NCBI RefSeq assembly: GCF_018502385.1
Contig: NZ_CP075523.1
Location: 1,116,001 to 1,180,000, forward strand
From: Synechococcus sp. LA31
GTDB lineage: Bacteria; Cyanobacteriota; Cyanobacteriia; PCC-6307; Cyanobiaceae
Length of the DNA: 64,000 bases
Direction: 5' to 3'
The stretch's first letter is position 1. Each line of letters opens with the position of its first letter. A program made the translations under genes and the position numbers. Below the pieces are notes generated by a model that saw nothing but the letters and a program-made list of their open reading frames with translations, searched no databases and was not told where the DNA came from. Below, piece after piece: positions 18,152 through 26,610 of the stretch.

Positions 18152-19675
18152 ATGGCCCTGTCATTTCAGGAGCTGCAGGCTCAGCTCCAACCCGGCTGGG
18201 GCTGTGAGCAGAGCGGAGGGAGCGGCCAGTTCGATGTGCTGGTGGTGCCATCGCTGTCGATGGATCAGGCGCTGATGGCCCTGGTGACCGGGGCCCACCA
18301 CTACGAGGAGCGACAGCTGTTTTCGCTGATCCGGCTGCGCGATCCAGGCGTGCGCGCCATCTACGTCACCAGCAAATTGCTGCCCGAGCTGGTGGTGGAT
18401 GCGGTGCTCGAGCTGATGCCGGGCGTACCCACCTCCCACGCCCGCCGGCGCCTGCACCTGTTTGACACCGATGACGCCAGCAACAGGCCCCTCACCGAAA
18501 AGCTGCTAGAGCGGCCGGCACTGCTCAAGCGCATCAGAGATCTTCTACGCCCCGGCCGCAGCTTCATCAGCTGCTTCGTGGTGACGGACCTGGAGAAACG
18601 CCTTTCTGAACAGCTGCAGGTGCCGCTATTGGGCACCGATCCCGCCCTGGGGTACTGGGGCAGCAAAGCGGGTAGCCGTGCCCTGTTTGAGCGCTGCGGT
18701 GTACCCCATCCCCCCGGAAGTGCCCTGGTGCACAACCCCGAGGATCTGGCGGAGGCGGCGGCCGAGCTATGGGAGGCCCACCCCCAGCTACGGCGTTGTG
18801 TGGTGAAGCTCAACGAGGGTGTGAGCGGCGAGGGCAACGCCACCCTCAACCTCGAACCCCTGGCCCTGGCGGGCCGCAGCGCCCGGGAACGGCGCCAGGC
18901 GTTGGCCGCTGCCCTGGCACAACTGCCGATGCCGGCCGAGGGTTGGCGAGAACTCATGGCCCAGCAGGGCGCCTTGGTGGAAGCCTGGCTGGAGGGCGGC
19001 GATGCGCTCAGCTCCCCCAGCGTGCAGGGCACGATTCACCCTGGCGGCCGGGTGGAGCTGGTGTCGACCCACGAGCAGATCCTCGGCGGTGCCGCCGGGC
19101 AAACCTACCTGGGCTGTCGCTTTCCAGCCGATGACGGCTACCGGCTGGAGCTGATGCACCACGGCGAGGCGGTGGGGCAAGCCCTGGCCAGTGAGGGAGC
19201 GCTGGAGCGCTATGCGGTGGACTTCATTGCCCGCCGCATCGAGGGGCGCTGGGACCTACAGGCGATCGAGGTGAACCTGCGCCAGGGGGGCACCACCCAC
19301 CCCACCATGGCCCTGCGGGCGATCACCACCGGCGAGCTGGATCCGGCCACCGGCCTGTTTCTCGCTCCCACAGGCCAGCCGGTGTACTACAGCGCCACCG
19401 ACAACCTCACCCACCCGCAACTGCGAGGGCTGTTGCCAGCCGATCTGATCGACATCGTGGCCGAAGCCGACCTGCACTACGACCCGGCGCGACTGCGGGG
19501 CAGCGTGTTTCATCTGTTGGGCTGCCTCTCGGAATACGGCAAGCTCGGCATGACCTGTTTTGGCCGCAGCAGCGCTGAAGCCGAAGCCGTGTATCGCGCC
19601 ACCGCCGATGGGCTGATCGCCCGCGCTAGCGATCTGCAGGCGGGATCACCAGCACCGGGCAGCGGGCCTGGGTGA
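18152..19675 (+). CDS. PGM1-type ATP-grasp peptide ligase-like protein
   Basis: A 507-residue protein. Residues about 20-170 form a Rossmann-like pre-ATP-grasp region (DVLVVPSLSMDQALMALVTG, RDPGVRAIYVTSKLL). An ATP-grasp region follows with GSKAGSRALFERCGVPHPPG, VVKLNEGVSGEGNATLNL and a metal-binding AIEVNLRQGGTTHPTMALRA near residue 385. The order fits proteins related to the pheganomycin ligase PGM1, which form amide bonds through acyl phosphates. The natural substrate here is unknown. The 3' end overlaps the convergent universal stress gene by 50 bp. It is divergent from the DUF2252 gene. Confidence 0.75.
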   Translation: MALSFQELQAQLQPGWGCEQSGGSGQFDVLVVPSLSMDQALMALVTGAHHYEERQLFSLIRLRDPGVRAIYVTSKLLPELVVDAVLELMPGVPTSHARRRLHLFDTDDASNRPLTEKLLERPALLKRIRDLLRPGRSFISCFVVTDLEKRLSEQLQVPLLGTDPALGYWGSKAGSRALFERCGVPHPPGSALVHNPEDLAEAAAELWEAHPQLRRCVVKLNEGVSGEGNATLNLEPLALAGRSARERRQALAAALAQLPMPAEGWRELMAQQGALVEAWLEGGDALSSPSVQGTIHPGGRVELVSTHEQILGGAAGQTYLGCRFPADDGYRLELMHHGEAVGQALASEGALERYAVDFIARRIEGRWDLQAIEVNLRQGGTTHPTMALRAITTGELDPATGLFLAPTGQPVYYSATDNLTHPQLRGLLPADLIDIVAEADLHYDPARLRGSVFHLLGCLSEYGKLGMTCFGRSSAEAEAVYRATADGLIARASDLQAGSPAPGSGPG

Positions 19676-20093
19676 GCACCCGCTGGGTTTCACTGCCGAT
19701 CAACAGGCCCGCCAGACCGCGGCGACCATGGGAGGCCATCGCGATCAAATCGCACTTGAGGCGCTCGGCGGCCTCGAGGATGGCCTCATGCACCAGCGCA
19801 CTCACGCAGGTGTCGCCACTGGCCTCCACCCCTGCGGCCCCGGCCTGCTCGAGGGCCTGATCCAGGATCGAGCGCGCCAAGCGGGCATTGGCCTGGCTGA
19901 ATTGCTCACTCAAGGCCGGATCCAGCACCAAACCCTCGCCATAAATGGCCACATCCGGGCGGCCGTAGTAGCTGGGCTGCACATGAAAGAAGCTCACCCG
20001 CGCCCCGCACTGCTTGGCCAGGGCTAGGGCTTCGCTCACCGCCCCCGCCGTGAGATCCGAGCCATCGATAGGCACCAGTAGATGACGAACCAT
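19626..20093 (-). CDS. Universal stress protein (UspA family)
   Basis: A 155-residue single-domain protein with VRHLLVPIDGSDLTAGAVSE at the N-terminus and ASHGRRGLAGLLIGSETQRV followed by CPVLVIPP at the C-terminus, the usual ATP-binding Usp layout (G-2x-G-9x-G-S/T type). The start ATG at 20093 is well defined. It overlaps the end of the convergent ATP-grasp gene by 50 bp, which could produce antisense interaction between the two transcripts. It probably acts in stress survival; a specific role cannot be read from the sequence. Confidence 0.88.
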   Translation of the reverse strand: MVRHLLVPIDGSDLTAGAVSEALALAKQCGARVSFFHVQPSYYGRPDVAIYGEGLVLDPALSEQFSQANARLARSILDQALEQAGAAGVEASGDTCVSALVHEAILEAAERLKCDLIAMASHGRRGLAGLLIGSETQRVLTQARCPVLVIPPADR

Positions 20094-20130
20094 GGATCCC
20101 CCGATGCGGCTGCTGCCACAACGCTAGGCA

Positions 20131-20787
20131 TTACGACGGGATCCAACCAGCCAGATGGGAGGCCGCCTGAGAGCGCACCAGCGCCCGCGCCGCGGGCAGG
20201 GCAGGTTCAAGCCGATCGGAGCTGAAATGGGGCAGGTTGCGGCTGCGCAGCCAGGCACCCCAGCGGAATTCGTGGAACGGAATCAAGGGAGCCGCTTCCA
20301 CCAGCCCCTCGCGCTTGAGCTTCCACACCAGGCTGCGATAGGGATCGTCGTGCGTGCCGCTGAGGCTGGTGGGCAGGGCCATGGGGTGCAACGGTCCCAG
20401 GCCACGGCCGTCATAGAGATAGAGCCAGCCCCGCTGGTGCAACTGCTCAAGCACCGCATGGCGCTCCGCCACCGCCAACTGCAGCACCACATAGCCAAAG
20501 GCCATGGCGTTGGGGTCGAGCTCGAGCAGCGCCCGCAAGCGGTGGTGCCGGTCCACCATCCACAGCTCGCCGGCAGCACTGCGAACCAGCGGCGTGGGCT
20601 TGCGCTTCAAATAGCGGCGCCGCTGTTTGGGATCGTCGTTGGCGAAATCAAGCTGGCGGCTGCGAATCTCCGCCATGCCCACACACAGCTGGGTGGGCTG
20701 AAGCGCCTGCAGCGGCACCTCCAGCAGATCACCAGCGCTGCCTGATGGAGGCGGCAACGGTTGGAAAGGGGGCAGCCGCAATGCCAT
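20131..20787 (-). CDS. ParB-like nuclease-domain protein
   Basis: A 218-residue protein with LLEVPLQALQPTQLCVGMAE, a DPKQRRRYLKRKPTPLVRSA segment and WMVDRHHRLRALLEL, the ParB/Srx-type core found in the stand-alone ParBc_2 family (DUF-like putative ParB nucleases). It lacks the helix-turn-helix of chromosomal ParB, so it is not the partition protein. A nucleotidase or phosphatase-like activity of the Srx fold is possible, but unknown. It is on the same strand as the downstream universal stress gene, 38 bp away. Confidence 0.65.
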   Translation of the reverse strand: MALRLPPFQPLPPPSGSAGDLLEVPLQALQPTQLCVGMAEIRSRQLDFANDDPKQRRRYLKRKPTPLVRSAAGELWMVDRHHRLRALLELDPNAMAFGYVVLQLAVAERHAVLEQLHQRGWLYLYDGRGLGPLHPMALPTSLSGTHDDPYRSLVWKLKREGLVEAAPLIPFHEFRWGAWLRSRNLPHFSSDRLEPALPAARALVRSQAASHLAGWIPS

Positions 20788-20813
20788 GGGCTGACCCTAA
20801 ACCGATTCGATCG

Positions 20814-21224
20814 CTAGGCGCTGCGGACCAGATCCGGCGCCAGCGCATGCAGGAAGCGTTTGCTGCGGCAAGCCTCCTGGTGCTCGCGCACCGTGCAGCC
20901 ATAGATCTGCAGAAATAGGTCACGATCAGCCAACGAGCCGTTGAGCCCACAACTGCCGTAGTGCACGCGCAAAGGTGTCCAGGGATGGCTGATCACGGCG
21001 TGGTGCAGTTGTTGCAACCGGAAGCGCCGCAACACCTTGAGAGGCGGCTCCCCGCAATGGGCATGGCAAAGGTTCTGCAGGGTGCGCACACTCACATGGC
21101 AGGCGCGAGCCACATCAGCAATGCGCAGCAGCGTGGCGTAGTGCTCGGCGATGTAAGCCGCCACCACGGCCATCGAATCTGCGTCGGCGGAGACTGGCTG
21201 GTCAGCAAGTGATCTCAGCGACAC
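20814..21224 (-). CDS. AraC-type DNA-binding protein (stand-alone HTH domain)
   Basis: A 136-residue protein made almost only of the double helix-turn-helix of AraC regulators: AYIAEHYATLLRIADVARAC, HVSVRTLQNLCHAHCGEPPL and KVLRRFRLQQLHHAVI. The usual N-terminal ligand domain is missing, and the C-terminal PF-like region is altered (VHYGSCGLNGSLADRDLFLQ). The GTG at 21224 is the listed start; an ATG at 21173 is possible. It may respond through level rather than ligand. It is located upstream of, and codirectional with, the ParB-like gene. Confidence 0.7.
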   Translation of the reverse strand: MSLRSLADQPVSADADSMAVVAAYIAEHYATLLRIADVARACHVSVRTLQNLCHAHCGEPPLKVLRRFRLQQLHHAVISHPWTPLRVHYGSCGLNGSLADRDLFLQIYGCTVREHQEACRSKRFLHALAPDLVRSA

Positions 21225-21373
21225 GCGCGCTATTGCAAGGCAACTTGAAAAAGTTACCCAGGTGTTGATCCCTCAACAGCCATCCACATCACAAGATGAC
21301 GAGTTATGCAATTTTGGTATAGCTCGCAGCGCAATCAGACCGATGAGCACATGATCCAATCGCTATCAACGCA

Positions 21374-21910
21374 TTACAGACGAATGCCATCAAAGATGGG
21401 CATCGTGGCGAAGCCCAGCGAGGCAGGCACGGGATTGGGCCCTGCTGGCAGTGCCTGCACCGCAAACATGTAGGTATCGGCCTGGAAGGGGTTGTTCCAG
21501 GGCTTGAGCGCCAGGGTGATCGTTTGCCCCGGCTGCGGTGGTTGGAGGAATTGCACCGTGACCCGGCGCTCCGTTTCGTCAAACTGGGCCTGCACCGGGA
21601 TCGAGGCCCCCTCACGCCGCGGCCGCCCCACAAACGCCTTGGTGCGCTCGGGTGCGAACTGGAAGTTGCGATCAACCCCCCGGGTTTGCTGAATCACCAA
21701 ACCGCCCAAACCGGCCCCAGCTTCCTCAGGCAGGGTCAGCGTGAAGTAGTAAGTCGCGCCGGTTTGCCCCACATAGGCGTAGTAGTTGGTGAAATCCACC
21801 TTCCAGGGCGGCCTGGTGAACCAGGTTTGCCCGTTGAGCTCCAGGGCTTGCACCGGCGCCGCCACCACCTGCAACGCCACCAGCGCCGGAAGCATCCATG
21901 GATTTCTCAT
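21374..21910 (-). CDS. DUF2808 secreted protein
   Basis: A 178-residue protein with a signal peptide (MLPALVALQVVAAPVQALE) and a beta-sandwich-like body: PPWKVDFTNYYAYVGQTGAT, YYFTLTLPEEAGAGLGGLVI, TITLALKPWNNPFQADTYMF. This is the DUF2808 pattern, a periplasmic or cell-surface family of cyanobacteria with no known function. The start ATG at 21910 is clear. A stretch of about 150 bp without a gene separates it from the AraC gene. Confidence 0.78.
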   Translation of the reverse strand: MRNPWMLPALVALQVVAAPVQALELNGQTWFTRPPWKVDFTNYYAYVGQTGATYYFTLTLPEEAGAGLGGLVIQQTRGVDRNFQFAPERTKAFVGRPRREGASIPVQAQFDETERRVTVQFLQPPQPGQTITLALKPWNNPFQADTYMFAVQALPAGPNPVPASLGFATMPIFDGIRL

Positions 21911-21987
21911 GCGTTGACCACCAGCTGGACGAAAAATAGCGGTGGTTCAGGGCGTTGATAGGGTCGGAGGGCTTGTCTGTCTGATCG

Positions 21988-22161
21988 ATGAACCGAGCCG
22001 AACTCGACGCCATCGATTTGATGCTGCGCGATCTCAACACCCGCCACGACGAGATCCGCCATCGGGCCGCCTTCCGAGGCTGCACCCGCGAACTGCTCAC
22101 CCTCCAACAGGAGCTGGTGACTTATCTAATGACCAAGCGGGGCGAACTCAACGGCCGCTGA
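21988..22161 (+). CDS. Small hypothetical protein (57 aa), helical
   Basis: An ATG at 21988 opens a 57-codon frame ending TGA at 22161. It reads MNRAELDAIDLMLRDLNTRH, then DEIRHRAAFRGCTRELLTLQ, and ends LMTKRGELNGR. The amphipathic helical composition and good codon usage make it a likely gene. It stops three bases before the convergent GST-family gene ends. No domain is recognised. Confidence 0.5.
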   Translation: MNRAELDAIDLMLRDLNTRHDEIRHRAAFRGCTRELLTLQQELVTYLMTKRGELNGR

Positions 22162-22164
22162 TCC

Positions 22165-23448
22165 TCAGCTTGTTTGCACGAAGGGCAGAGGGTTCTGATC
22201 GCGGCGGTGCTGCACCGGCAGCGCTGGCCCCTGCTCCAGGCCTGCCAAAGCCGCTGTTGCTTCTAGGGCACAGCGCATGCGCCGCGCTGCGTGCAGGCTC
22301 ATGTCGCGCGGCACGCTGATGCGATCGCGCCAGTAGCGCAAGCCTGCAGCGGTGCCGGCCGGGGGCGCCAGCAGGGGCTGGTGGGGCATGGCCAACAAGT
22401 TGGTCAGGGCGCAGCGCAGGGCCTGATCAAGAGCGAGCCCCCCCAGCGGATTCACCTGCAGCAAGCGATCGCGGTGGCGCAGCATTCGGGCCAGGGCCTC
22501 CAGAGCAGCACCGGCTGGTTCGCTCTGGCGGGTCTCCACCACAGCGGGGTGGGCGGGTTCGCCGGATGACGGCCAGGGGCCCTGATCAATCAACCGCGCC
22601 ACCTGGCGTTGCTCAGCGCTGCCACTCGCCAAGCAACACCCCATCTGCGGGGGTAAATCGTGCGCATGGGTGTGCACATCACTCTGGGTGCCCAGGTAAG
22701 TGGTGCGCTGCTCGAGGGCCGCAAACCAACGATCGATGGCCGGATGCTGACTACGCAGGCCATAGCCCTTGTAATACGCGAGTGACGCGTTCATGCGCTC
22801 CATGTAAGGCACGAAGATCACATCGGCGGTGCCGAAGCTGGGCCGGAAGAACGGGCCCGATGTGGCCTCGAGGGCCTGCTCCACCAAGCCGGCCATGCGG
22901 ATGAAGTGCTGTTCGGCTCGAGCCGTGTGCGGCCCCTCGCCTTCGCAGTAACAGAGCCACTGGCACCAGGCGCGAAACAGGCGCCGCTCCAGTTGGCGCA
23001 GTGCAAAAACATCCGGGTCCTGCAGACCCTCTGCCAGCGGGCCAAACGCCTCCTCGAGCGCCTGGAGAATCAGGTCGCTTTCGGTGATCAGGTGACCATC
23101 AAGCTCGAGGGCGGGCAGCATCCCGGAAGGAACGATCTGCTTAAACCAGCGCTCTTTCTCGCCGTAGCAGAACATCGTGACCTTGCGAACCCGATACGGG
23201 ATCCGCTTCTCCTCCAGCCACAGCCACACTTTTTGGCAGTAGGGGCACCAGGCGTGGTGATCGCGGTAGAGGGTGACGCGCACCTCCGCCTCGGGCCGCC
23301 CGAACAGGCGCAGCCGCGCCTGGGCATTGGTGGGCCCCTCCACCCGCTGGTGCTGCAGCTCCGCCTCGCTGAGCGGCGTGAGCTGATCCTCCAGCTGCTG
23401 CCAACTCAGGGGCTCAGCCAGGGCCATCGCTTGGGAGGGTGCGTGCAT
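22165..23448 (-). CDS. Glutathione S-transferase family protein with C-terminal extension
   Basis: A 427-residue protein from the ATG at 23448 (an ATG at 23427 is also possible; the open frame to 23592 would overlap the divergent aroE-like gene). A glutaredoxin/GST N-terminal fold has the active-site motif HAWCPYCQKVWLWLEEKRI and then IVPSGMLPALELDGHLITES, the glutathione-binding cis-Pro and Glu-Ser region. A GST C-terminal helical domain follows to about residue 250. The last about 150 residues are an extra helical region without a recognised domain. It is probably a redox or conjugating enzyme of cyanobacterial type. Confidence 0.75.
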   Translation of the reverse strand: MHAPSQAMALAEPLSWQQLEDQLTPLSEAELQHQRVEGPTNAQARLRLFGRPEAEVRVTLYRDHHAWCPYCQKVWLWLEEKRIPYRVRKVTMFCYGEKERWFKQIVPSGMLPALELDGHLITESDLILQALEEAFGPLAEGLQDPDVFALRQLERRLFRAWCQWLCYCEGEGPHTARAEQHFIRMAGLVEQALEATSGPFFRPSFGTADVIFVPYMERMNASLAYYKGYGLRSQHPAIDRWFAALEQRTTYLGTQSDVHTHAHDLPPQMGCCLASGSAEQRQVARLIDQGPWPSSGEPAHPAVVETRQSEPAGAALEALARMLRHRDRLLQVNPLGGLALDQALRCALTNLLAMPHQPLLAPPAGTAAGLRYWRDRISVPRDMSLHAARRMRCALEATAALAGLEQGPALPVQHRRDQNPLPFVQTS

Positions 23449-23560
23449 CGGCCCAGCATCGCTTAGAAGCACTGGCCGCCGCGGCCTGCACGCTGCCTGG
23501 CCAAACGGTTGCCAGCTACTAGCCGCCTGATCAGGCTGAGGCCTGCAGGGCAGCCATCCC

Positions 23561-24409
23561 GTGATTCCTCCCCAGAAACAGATGACCGGCATGCTCGGCC
23601 ATCCGGTGGCCGAGAACCCGATCGATCGGATGTTCGATGCGGTGTTTGCCCACTACGGGTTGCATTGGCAGTTCTGGAAGAACGACATCGCCTCGGAAGA
23701 CGACCTCGCCCTGGCAATCGCCGCCCTACGACCTCTTGGCTACCAAGGCATGGCCATCACCGTGCCCTACAAAGTGGCGGTGATTCCGATGCTCGATGCC
23801 GTCGACGACGACGTGCGCGCCATCGGTGCCGCCAACTACATCACGATCGAACAGGGGCGACTGATCGGCCACAACAACGACGGCAAGGGCGTGGTGAAGG
23901 CGATTGAGAAGGTGGCTCCCCTCACAGGCCGAAGGGTGGTGATGCTCGGCGCTGGCGGTGCCGGCCGTGCCATGGCCGTGGAAATGGCCTGGGCCGGCGC
24001 CGAACAACTCACCCTGATCACCCGCCGCGAAACCCAGGGCCGCGAGGTGGCAGAGCTGGTGCAGCGAGCCAGCGGCGTGCCCTGCCACTGGCAGCCCTGG
24101 CAGGCACCCCTGCAGGTGCCCGGCGGCACGAACCTTCTGATGAACGCCACACACCTGGGCTGTGCGCCCGAACTGGAGCCGGTGCCGGTGGAGTGGTCGA
24201 GCGTGGGTCCCGGTTGCATGGCCGTGGATGTGATCACCAACCCGCGCATCACCCCTTTCCTGAGCGCCGCCCGCGCACACGGCTGCCCCGTGGTGGATGG
24301 CGTGGAGATGCTGGTGCAGCTGGCGATTCAGATCTTCGAGCGCTGGACCGGCATCAGCCCAGATGAGGCCGTGTTTCAACAGGCCGTCGCGGAGGCCCTG
24401 GGGGAATGA
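23561..24409 (+). CDS. Shikimate dehydrogenase-like protein with atypical substrate site
   Basis: A 282-residue member of the AroE family, which reduces 3-dehydroshikimate with NADPH. The Rossmann motif VVMLGAGGAGRAMAVEMAWA, the catalytic-lysine loop MAITVPYK and the aspartate in HNNDGKGVV are present. The shikimate-binding signature, usually G-x-P-[VI]-x-H-S-x-S-P, reads GHPVAENPID, so the two serines that hold the substrate carboxylate are missing, and NTD reads NND. It may act on a different substrate. GTG at 23561 is the listed start; the ATG at 23582 fits the family equally well. A canonical aroE is not in the window. Confidence 0.75.
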   Translation: MIPPQKQMTGMLGHPVAENPIDRMFDAVFAHYGLHWQFWKNDIASEDDLALAIAALRPLGYQGMAITVPYKVAVIPMLDAVDDDVRAIGAANYITIEQGRLIGHNNDGKGVVKAIEKVAPLTGRRVVMLGAGGAGRAMAVEMAWAGAEQLTLITRRETQGREVAELVQRASGVPCHWQPWQAPLQVPGGTNLLMNATHLGCAPELEPVPVEWSSVGPGCMAVDVITNPRITPFLSAARAHGCPVVDGVEMLVQLAIQIFERWTGISPDEAVFQQAVAEALGE

Positions 24410-24523
24410 TCCACGCGTCCGCATCCCTCGGAGAGAGCGCGTACGCCCAGAAAATCGGGCTATGCGGCAATCGTCATATTGTTACGCTGAACGACAGCCA
24501 TTGGCCCTGCGCCGCCTTCTCGC

Positions 24524-25885
24524 ATGAGTGAGCATTTCGACTTGGTGGTGATCGGCGCCGGCTCTGGTGGCCTCGCCGCGGCCAAGCGCGCCGCCAGTTA
24601 TGGCGCCCGGGTGGCGATTGTGGAAGGGGATCGGGTGGGCGGCACCTGCGTGATTCGCGGCTGCGTGCCCAAAAAATTGATGGTGTACGGCTCGGCCATG
24701 CGCCATCACCTCCACGACGCCGCCAGCTACGGCTGGAGCGTGGGAGATGTGTCCCACAACAGCGCTGAGCTGCTGCAGCGTGTGCGCGCCGAGGTGGATC
24801 GGCTCAACCAGCTGCACATCGGTTTTCTGGAGAAAGCCGGCGTGGAGCTGATGCGCGGCTGGGGACGCTTCGCCGATGCCCACAGCGTGAGCGTGGTGGA
24901 TCAGAACGGCAGCGAACAGCAACGCCTCCGCGGCGAGCGCATCCTCATCGCCGTGGGCGGCCGCCCCCATCGCCCCACCATCCCCGGCGCCGAGCTGGGT
25001 TGGATCAGCGATGACCTGTTCAACCTCGAACGCCTACCGGAGCGTGTGGTGGTGGTGGGCGCCGGCTTCATCGCCTGCGAATTTGCCTGCATCCTCAACG
25101 GCCTCGGCGTGCAGGTGACCCAGCTGGTGCGCGGCGATCACCTCTTGCGCGGCTTCGATCGCGAATCCAGCCGCGCCGTGCAAGAGGCGATGGAAGCCGA
25201 TGGCATCGAGATCCGCTTCGCCCACAGCCCCGCTGCGATCGAGGGCAGCCCGGGCCATCTCTGCGTGATCAGCCAAAGCGGTGAACAGCTGCCATGCAAC
25301 GGCGTGCTGCTGGCCACCGGCCGGCGCCCGTTTCTGCAGGGGCTCAACCTGGAGGCGGCTGGCGTGGCGATCGAAGGCCACCGCATCGCGGTGACCGCTG
25401 ACCAAACCACCAACGTGCCCCACATCTACGCCGTGGGCGATGTGACCGATCGGGTCAACCTCACGCCCGTTGCCGTGGATGAAGGCCGCGCCCTGGCCGA
25501 CACGATCTGGGGACACAAACCCCGCCAGGTGGATCACGAGCTGGTGGCCAGCGCCGTGTTCTCCCAGCCTGAGCTCTCAGGGGTAGGCCTCACCGAGGAA
25601 GCGGCGATCGAGCGCTTCGGGACCGGTGGGGTGAAGGTGCATCGCGCCCGCTTCCGGCCCATGAGCCAGGCCCTGCCGGCCCGTGATCCCAAAGTGCTGC
25701 TCAAGCTGGTGGTGGAGAGCGAGAGCGGCAAGGTGGTGGGCTGCCACATGGTGGGCGAGCACGCCGCCGAGATCATTCAAATGGCCGCGATTGCCATCGG
25801 CATGGGCGCCACCAAGGCCGATTTTGATCGCACCATGGCGTTGCACCCCACCGTGGCGGAAGAGTTCGTCACCATGCCGAACTGA
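24524..25885 (+). CDS. gor: Glutathione-disulfide reductase
   Basis: A 453-residue flavoprotein disulfide reductase. FAD motif DLVVIGAGSGGLAAAKRAAS, redox-active GGTCVIRGCVPKKLMVYGS, NAD(P) motif VVVVGAGFIACEFACILNG, ATGRRP, YAVGDVTDRVNLTPVA and the C-terminal catalytic HPTVAEEFV are all present. It reduces GSSG with NADPH in the cytoplasm and supports photosynthetic redox balance. Its stop overlaps the start of the SDR gene by one base, so the two form an operon. A 114-bp upstream gap probably holds the promoter. Confidence 0.93.
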   Translation: MSEHFDLVVIGAGSGGLAAAKRAASYGARVAIVEGDRVGGTCVIRGCVPKKLMVYGSAMRHHLHDAASYGWSVGDVSHNSAELLQRVRAEVDRLNQLHIGFLEKAGVELMRGWGRFADAHSVSVVDQNGSEQQRLRGERILIAVGGRPHRPTIPGAELGWISDDLFNLERLPERVVVVGAGFIACEFACILNGLGVQVTQLVRGDHLLRGFDRESSRAVQEAMEADGIEIRFAHSPAAIEGSPGHLCVISQSGEQLPCNGVLLATGRRPFLQGLNLEAAGVAIEGHRIAVTADQTTNVPHIYAVGDVTDRVNLTPVAVDEGRALADTIWGHKPRQVDHELVASAVFSQPELSGVGLTEEAAIERFGTGGVKVHRARFRPMSQALPARDPKVLLKLVVESESGKVVGCHMVGEHAAEIIQMAAIAIGMGATKADFDRTMALHPTVAEEFVTMPN

Positions 25886-26610
25886 TGCCGCGCACGATCT
25901 TGATCAGTGGCGCCAGCCGTGGCATCGGCCGCGCCATCGCCGAGCGGCTTTTGGCGGATGGCCATCGGCTCAGCCTGGGTGTGCGCAACCCAGATGCCCT
26001 CAGCGGCACGCCCCTGGATCCAGCTCACGCCGGCGTGGATGAGGAAGGCCAGCCGCGCCTGATGCTGCACCCCTACAACGCCGAAGACCCTGCCGCGGCC
26101 GAAACCTGGGTGGCGGCAACCGTGAGCCAGTTCGGTGCAATCGACTCCGTCGTGCACAGCGCCGGTGTGTTTTCTCGGGTTTCCCTGCTGTTTGAACCCG
26201 GCCAAGAGCAGGAAATTCAGCAGCTTTGGGACGTGAATGTGATGGGGCCCTGGTGGCTCACCCGTGCCGCCTGGCCCCATCTGGCCGCCCATGGCGCAGG
26301 GAGAGTGATGGTGCTGGTGTCGATGAGTGGCAAACGCTCAAAGGGGCGTTTAGCTGGTTACACCGCCAGCAAATTTGCGCTGATGGGGCTCTGCCAAACC
26401 ATGCGCAACGAAGGCTGGGCGCAGGGCATCCGCGTTACAGCCATCTGCCCCAGCTGGGTGAACACCGACATGGCCGCCGCCGTGAACGCCATGCCTCTTG
26501 AAGCGATGAGCCAACCAGGCGACATCGCTTCGCTCACCGCGCAGCTGCTGGAGCTCCCCAACAGCTGCGTGCCGTTTGAGCTGGCGCTGAGCTGCAACCT
26601 CGAGGCCTAG
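25885..26610 (+). CDS. Short-chain dehydrogenase/reductase
   Basis: A 241-residue SDR. The cofactor motif ILISGASRGIGRAIAERL (TGxxxGxG type with an arginine suggesting NADP), the structural segment SVVHSAGVFS, the catalytic serine region VLVSMSGKRSKG and YTASKFAL (YxxxK) are visible. The start directly overlaps the gor stop. The substrate cannot be predicted. The last 4 bp overlap the convergent solute-binding gene. Confidence 0.85.
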   Translation: MPRTILISGASRGIGRAIAERLLADGHRLSLGVRNPDALSGTPLDPAHAGVDEEGQPRLMLHPYNAEDPAAAETWVAATVSQFGAIDSVVHSAGVFSRVSLLFEPGQEQEIQQLWDVNVMGPWWLTRAAWPHLAAHGAGRVMVLVSMSGKRSKGRLAGYTASKFALMGLCQTMRNEGWAQGIRVTAICPSWVNTDMAAAVNAMPLEAMSQPGDIASLTAQLLELPNSCVPFELALSCNLEA

